Positions 59,885-64,000 of a DNA stretch of 64,000 nucleotides are shown here, piece by piece. The stretch comes from Firmicutes bacterium ADurb.Bin182. GTDB taxonomy: Bacteria; Bacillota; Clostridia; Christensenellales; CAG-138. The stretch spans positions 62,001 to 126,000 of the forward strand of contig MWCU01000035.1 of the NCBI GenBank assembly GCA_002070205.1, written 5' to 3'. The notes beneath the pieces were generated by a model. It was not told the DNA's origin. It made no database searches and saw only the letters and a program-made list of their open reading frames with translations. A program made the translations under genes and the position numbers. Within the stretch, counting starts at the first letter, position 1, and the number at the start of each line of letters is the position of its first letter.

Positions 59885-61585
59885 ATGCTTCAAAGGTTGC
59901 TTATCAGCAATGTGGCTTTGATCGAGGAACTGGATGTTGAACTGAGCAAGGGTTTTAATGTGCTTACCGGCGAGACCGGGGCGGGTAAATCCATTGTAAT
60001 TGACGCTGTAAACCTTGTACTGGGTGAAAGAGCGAACCGGGACCTCATAAAATTCGGAGCTTCCAAAGCTTGCGTGCAAGCGGTTTTTGATATAGAGCAA
60101 AATCAAAATGTCGCGGCGAAGCTGCGTGAAATGGAAATGGATTCCGGCTCGAAGGAGCTTATACTCGCGAGGGAGATCTCTGCAAACGGCAGAAACATTT
60201 GCCGCATAAACGGTACTTTGGTGCCGCTGACTACTTTAAAAGAAGTCAGCGATTTGCTTGTTGACGTTCACGGCCAGCACGAGCATCAATCCCTTCTCAT
60301 ACCTTCGTCCCACATCAGGTATTTGGACGCATTCGCATTCGATAAGACGGGCCCTATAAAGGAGAAATTATCGGCCGTATCAAAAAGGTGCAAAGAAATT
60401 AAAACGAGGCTTCTGTCCGGTTTTGTTTCCGAAGCGGAAAGAGCACGCAGAATAGATATCCTGAACTTCCAGATAAGCGAAATAGAACAGGCGAATATTG
60501 CATCCGGAGAAGACGGTCTTCTTATGGAGGAGCGTACTGTCCTTCAAAATGCCGGGAGAATTATGAACGCGCTCGAAAGTTCGTACTCGGCTCTTAATGC
60601 CGAAGAGAGCGGCGCATTGAGCGCACTTAACAAAGCCTGTGAGGATATTGCGGGAATATCGCAATTTAAAGCGGAATATGCGGATATTTCCAATAAGCTG
60701 TACGATTTGTACTATGCTCTCGAAGACATAAATTTTATGTTGCGGGATTATAAAGCCGGATTCGATTTCGACGAATCGCGCCTTGATGCCATTGAAAACA
60801 GATTGGATTTGATCGCGGCGCTGAAGCGGAAGTACGGCAGCGGAATAGATGAAATACTTGAATATAAAAATAGATGCGTTCGAGAGCTTGAAGAGCTGAA
60901 TTCGGGCGAACAACAAAAAGAGTTTCTTCAAAAAGAGTTTGATTCTCTTTCTTCCGAATATCGGGAATTATCGGAAGAGCTTTCCGCGATAAGACGGAAA
61001 TCGGCTTTGCTTCTGGAAAAGAGCATCATTGAGCAGCTTGAAGATCTGGGCCTTTCCGGATCGCGTTTTGAGATCAAATTTGAGCGAACGGACGCCGAAT
61101 TCTCCGAGTCGGGAATCGATAAAGTGGAGTTTCTGCTCTCGACGAATGCCGGGGAACCGCCGAAGCCGTTTTCCAGGGTTGCTTCCGGCGGAGAGGTATC
61201 CAGAATCATGCTTGCCCTTAAAACGGTTTTGGCTCTATCCGATGATATTCCGACCTTGATATTCGATGAGATCGATACGGGAGTCAGCGGCAGAATCGCG
61301 ACGGTCGTAGGAGAAAAAATGCTTCACATCTCTCAGTCTCATCAGGTGATCTGCGTAACGCATCTTCCTCAGATAGCCGCTCTTGCCGATTCGCATTATT
61401 TGGCGGAAAAATTCAGCACCGATGATTCATCGTCATCGGTTCTTCGTAAGCTCAGCAATGACGAACGCTGTCAAGAGGTCGCGAGAATCATGGGATCGGA
61501 CAAAACTTCGGATCTTGCCTTAAAGCATGCCACCGAGATGATTGAAAACGCAGAGAAAAAAAAGAAACAACCGTCCACAAATTAA
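59885..61585 (+). CDS. recN: DNA repair protein RecN
   Basis: An SMC-like ATPase (566 aa) acting early in double-strand break repair. The N-terminal half-domain has Walker A TGETGAGKSIVIDAV near 30 and the HGQHEHQSLL motif. A coiled coil (about 150-370) follows. The C-terminal half has the signature FSRVASGGEVSRIMLALK, Walker B IFDEIDTGVSG and CVTHLPQIAA. ATG 59885 follows AAGGAGG that overlaps the argR stop. Confidence 0.96.
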   Translation: MLQRLLISNVALIEELDVELSKGFNVLTGETGAGKSIVIDAVNLVLGERANRDLIKFGASKACVQAVFDIEQNQNVAAKLREMEMDSGSKELILAREISANGRNICRINGTLVPLTTLKEVSDLLVDVHGQHEHQSLLIPSSHIRYLDAFAFDKTGPIKEKLSAVSKRCKEIKTRLLSGFVSEAERARRIDILNFQISEIEQANIASGEDGLLMEERTVLQNAGRIMNALESSYSALNAEESGALSALNKACEDIAGISQFKAEYADISNKLYDLYYALEDINFMLRDYKAGFDFDESRLDAIENRLDLIAALKRKYGSGIDEILEYKNRCVRELEELNSGEQQKEFLQKEFDSLSSEYRELSEELSAIRRKSALLLEKSIIEQLEDLGLSGSRFEIKFERTDAEFSESGIDKVEFLLSTNAGEPPKPFSRVASGGEVSRIMLALKTVLALSDDIPTLIFDEIDTGVSGRIATVVGEKMLHISQSHQVICVTHLPQIAALADSHYLAEKFSTDDSSSSVLRKLSNDERCQEVARIMGSDKTSDLALKHATEMIENAEKKKKQPSTN

Positions 61586-61638
61586 CAGAATGTAATGATA
61601 TTGTAAGTATATGTGTTAATGAGAGAGTAAAACCTATA

Positions 61639-61666
61639 AGCGTCGGCAAAAGCTGATGCTTTTTTA
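61639..61666 (+). terminator. Terminator after recN
   Basis: AGCGTCGGC/GCTGATGCT stem (two G-U pairs), AAAA loop, T tract. It separates recN from spoIVB. Confidence 0.75.
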
Positions 61667-61686
61667 TTATTTGAGGAGATTGCTTG

Positions 61687-62946
61687 ATGATCAAACACTT
61701 TAACTTGAAAAAAACTGCCGGTGTTATACTGGCGCTGTCGGTTATGCTGTTTAATTACAGCCCCGCCATGACGAGTTTGCGCGAGATTCCGAATGACATT
61801 TATATAAAAGAAGGCCAGTCATACAGTATTCCGGAAATAAAAGCTCCTTTCAGCTTTTATCCGGATGATATAAAGAGCGTCGAATACAGTAGGGACCAAA
61901 GTCTGGCCGATTTAGGGCTTAAGGACCCAAACGATTCGCTTACGATACGCTTGTTTGGCGTCGTGCCGGTCAAGGATGTAACCGTTCACAGGCGCAGCGA
62001 TCTTACCGTAATACCGGGAGGTCATTCCATCGGAGTAGCAATCTTTACAAAAGGTGTTTTAGTGATAGCGACCGGCGAGATAAATACGACAAACGGAAAT
62101 ATGCCCAGTCCCGCGGCGATGGCCGGAATTAAAGCAGGCGATATAATTGTCAGTTTAAACGGTGTCGAACCGGATAACGCGGCGCATTTGAGCAAGCTGT
62201 GCTCCGATGCGAAGGGGGACGTAGTGCTGGGAGTTCAAAGAGGATCGGACGTTGAATATATAAAAGTACAGGCAGAGCTCGATAAATCCGAAGGTATATA
62301 TGTTATGGGGATGTGGGTAAGAGACAGTACGACGGGCATCGGTACACTTTCATTCTATGATGAAACGCTCGGTAAGTTTGCATCGTTGGGACATGCGATC
62401 GCCGATATCGATACAAAATCAAAAATCACGATAAAAGAGGGAAAGATTTATTTTTCAAAAGTCGTTGATATCGTTGAGGGCTCAAAAGGAGAACCGGGGG
62501 AATTGCGGGGTTCTTTTCTGCAATCGAATCAGCCGGCCGGAGAAATCGAATCGAACTCGGAATTCGGGGTGTTCGGACGGCTGTATGACAGACTGGTCTC
62601 GCAAATATATCCCGACGGATTGCCGATGGCTTATCCCGAAGACGTTTATGAGGGACCCGCCCAGCTGTTTACGACAGTTGATGAAAAAGGCGTTCAGGCT
62701 TTTGACTGCGAAATAATAAAAGTCAACCGGCAGAGCAGCCGGGAATCCAAGAGCATGGTTCTCAGCATAACGGATCCTGAGCTTCTGGGATTAACGGGAG
62801 GAATAGTTCAGGGAATGAGCGGAAGTCCAGTGATACAAAACGGGAAACTGGTTGGCGTCATAACCCATGTTTTTGTCAACGACCCGACAAGAGGATATTG
62901 CATTTATGCGTATTGGATGAATGAGGAGATGCGAAATGCCGCGTGA
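61687..62946 (+). CDS. spoIVB: SpoIVB signalling serine peptidase (S55)
   Basis: A forespore-secreted protease (419 aa) that cleaves SpoIVFA to trigger pro-sigma-K processing. An N-terminal membrane/signal segment (about 10-28), a PDZ domain (about 115-200, around AGIKAGDIIVSLNGVEPDN) and the S55 domain with catalytic His236 in GHAIADID and the Ser in GMSGSPVIQNGKLVGVITHV (about 376-395). Both catalytic residues are intact, and His236 even keeps the B. subtilis numbering. ATG 61687 has GAGGAG 8 bases upstream. Its target pair spoIVFA/spoIVFB is at 38556-40157. Confidence 0.96.
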   Translation: MIKHFNLKKTAGVILALSVMLFNYSPAMTSLREIPNDIYIKEGQSYSIPEIKAPFSFYPDDIKSVEYSRDQSLADLGLKDPNDSLTIRLFGVVPVKDVTVHRRSDLTVIPGGHSIGVAIFTKGVLVIATGEINTTNGNMPSPAAMAGIKAGDIIVSLNGVEPDNAAHLSKLCSDAKGDVVLGVQRGSDVEYIKVQAELDKSEGIYVMGMWVRDSTTGIGTLSFYDETLGKFASLGHAIADIDTKSKITIKEGKIYFSKVVDIVEGSKGEPGELRGSFLQSNQPAGEIESNSEFGVFGRLYDRLVSQIYPDGLPMAYPEDVYEGPAQLFTTVDEKGVQAFDCEIIKVNRQSSRESKSMVLSITDPELLGLTGGIVQGMSGSPVIQNGKLVGVITHVFVNDPTRGYCIYAYWMNEEMRNAA

Positions 62947-62967
62947 TGCATCCCGCTAATATTACGA

Positions 62968-62996
62968 TAGACTACCGAATTATGATATGTTATAAT
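62968..62996 (+). promoter_or_regulatory. Promoter of spo0A
   Basis: TAGACT (62968-62973), 17 bases, TATAAT (62991-62996) with TGT in front (extended -10). A sigma-A type promoter; I see no clear sigma-H promoter or 0A box (TGTCGAA) in the leader. Confidence 0.6.
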
Positions 62997-63056
62997 TTTA
63001 TACAATCCATCTGATCAACGCATATAAGGATTTTCTCACGCCAAGGAGTGCTGGAA

Positions 63057-63890
63057 ATGGCCAAGCTGAAGCTTCTTATAGTTGACTCAAACAGGGAATA
63101 CTGCTTAATGCTGGAAAGATGCTTTGCGGCAACGGATGCCTTTGACGTCCTGCCCTCTGCTCATACCGGTGAGGAAGCAATAAGGAAAATACGCGGCGGC
63201 GAGATCGACGTGCTGTTATTAAGCCTTGTAATACCCCAAATGGACGGCTTGGAGATACTTCAGCAAATCAGGAATATGGATTTCATAAATCCTCCTAAAG
63301 TGTTTATGCATTCCGCGATAAGCATTGAGTCGGTCCAGAGAATGACACAATCATTAGGTTCGATGTATTATTTCCAAAAGCCTGTCGAACCTTCGGTCAT
63401 GGCAAAGCGGATATTGGATTTTCTGGAATTATCAAATGCAGGGCAAAATGAAAGTGCATCAAGGCCCGGTCAAAACCGGAAAGAGCAAACCAGATTGCTT
63501 GAGGAAATAATTACGCATATGATATTGAAACTCAATATTCCGGCAAGCATAAAAGGCTATCATTATATCAGAAAGTCCATTCAGCTGTATATCGAAAACA
63601 GAAACAAAGCTAATTACGGAATGACTACTCATATATATCCCGCTGTCGCCAAGCTCTTTGACAGCACGCCGTCCAGGGTGGAACGCGCGATACGCCACGC
63701 GATAAGCGTCGCTTGGAATCGAAGCAGCGTGGACGTTCTCAACGAAATGTTCGGATATACCGTTAATAAGGATAAAGGAATGTCAACGAACAGCGAGTTC
63801 ATTGCAATGCTTGCCGACAGAGCATTGATCCGCTTAAAAAGCAGAAATATATTCAACGGAACTCTTCCAGCCGTTACGGGAAAAGAATAA
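63057..63890 (+). CDS. spo0A: Sporulation master regulator Spo0A with a degenerate phosphoacceptor site
   Basis: A 277-residue response regulator. The C-terminal Spo0A domain (about 150-270) is well kept: IPASIKGYHYIRKSIQL, the recognition region SRVERAIRHAISVAW and MSTNSEFIAMLADR. The receiver (1-120) aligns without gaps to B. subtilis Spo0A up to residue 56: Asp10 is kept, Asp11 is Ser, and the phosphoacceptor Asp56 is Ser (codon AGC, 63222-63224) in LLLSLVIPQMDG. The Thr/Ser position is kept as Ser86, and Lys108 in QKP is kept. So it should not be phosphorylated in the normal way. ATG 63057 is 8 bases after AAGGAG. It follows spoIVB as in all spore formers, so it is the orthologue and not a stray paralogue. 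Confidence 0.95.
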   Translation: MAKLKLLIVDSNREYCLMLERCFAATDAFDVLPSAHTGEEAIRKIRGGEIDVLLLSLVIPQMDGLEILQQIRNMDFINPPKVFMHSAISIESVQRMTQSLGSMYYFQKPVEPSVMAKRILDFLELSNAGQNESASRPGQNRKEQTRLLEEIITHMILKLNIPASIKGYHYIRKSIQLYIENRNKANYGMTTHIYPAVAKLFDSTPSRVERAIRHAISVAWNRSSVDVLNEMFGYTVNKDKGMSTNSEFIAMLADRALIRLKSRNIFNGTLPAVTGKE

Positions 63891-63944
63891 ACCGGGAATT
63901 TATAGCATAATAATCAACCAACCCGGCAGCGGATGGTATGTGTT

Positions 63945-64000
63945 ATGCAAAATTCAAATCAAAAGCATACGATAATTAACAACAATCCTTATTTGTTTTT
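63945..64000 (+). CDS. Possible start of a gene running off the window
   Basis: From ATG 63945 (or 63933 in the same frame) an open frame M-Q-N-S-N-Q-K-H-T-I-I-N-N-N-P-Y-L-F continues to the edge. There is no convincing ribosome site and too little sequence for identification. Confidence 0.25.
   Translation, partial: MQNSNQKHTIINNNPYLF

Noticed and set aside
61586-61690. Sigma-G or sigma-F promoter for spoIVB
   Set aside because: Expected from regulation in Bacillus, but no sequence with the right boxes and spacing could be singled out by eye.

Overview
The window looks like chromosomal DNA of an endospore-forming, low- to moderate-GC anaerobic Firmicute of class Clostridia. The evidence is a complete spoIIIAA-AH operon, spoIVFA/spoIVFB, the adjacent spoIVB-spo0A pair, an L27 with the Firmicute N-terminal extension next to its protease Prp, and many GGAGG ribosome sites with frequent GTG/TTG starts. 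An uncultured relative of Christensenellales or Oscillospirales would fit, but that placement is inference. No phage, CRISPR array, rRNA or transposase gene is visible.

Layout. 1-4500: tail of a PP2C phosphatase, prkC, rsgA, rpe, a DUF4364 regulator, then tRNA-Val, a 6S-like RNA and tRNA-Gln. 4600-25100 is the accessory, metabolic part: a FAD oxidoreductase, an AhpD-like protein, an AbgA-like M20 amidohydrolase, an InlB-repeat surface protein, a DUF554 membrane protein, a B12-binding radical SAM protein, an allantoinase/hydantoinase-like enzyme followed by two complete xanthine-dehydrogenase-type trimers (large-medium-small, then medium-small-large), a PnrA-like purine nucleoside lipoprotein on the other strand, and a DUF5685/DnaJ/membrane protein trio. 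Together the amidohydrolase, hydroxylases and lipoprotein suggest purine or related N-heterocycle catabolism. 25500-40200 is cell envelope: a class A PBP, a GntR regulator, FHA-FtsW-PbpA, a DUF3810 protein, pgi, a sugar-binding-like lipoprotein overlapping rodA, then spoIVFA-spoIVFB. 40200-64000 is conserved core: paired radical SAM/radical SAM-linked proteins, rng, L21 leader-rplU-prp-rpmA, an OGG-type glycosylase, spoIIIAA-AH, asp23-amaP-DUF2273, nusB, xseAB, ispA, dxs, tlyA, nadK, argR, recN, spoIVB, spo0A.

Main unusual points. (1) Spo0A has Ser at position 56, where the phosphoacceptor Asp should be, and a second acidic-pocket Asp (position 11) is also Ser, while the DNA-binding domain looks intact. 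(2) A two-copy, terminator-associated intergenic repeat (7918-8253 and, inverted, 21533-21700): the copies share internal blocks, yet each is bracketed by its own private hairpin present at both ends. (3) The spoIVFA Shine-Dalgarno lies in the 3' arm of a perfect terminator hairpin, with a sigma-E-like promoter placed so its transcripts would start inside the 5' arm. (4) One of the two tandem Mo-hydroxylase large subunits has lost motifs expected of purine hydroxylases.
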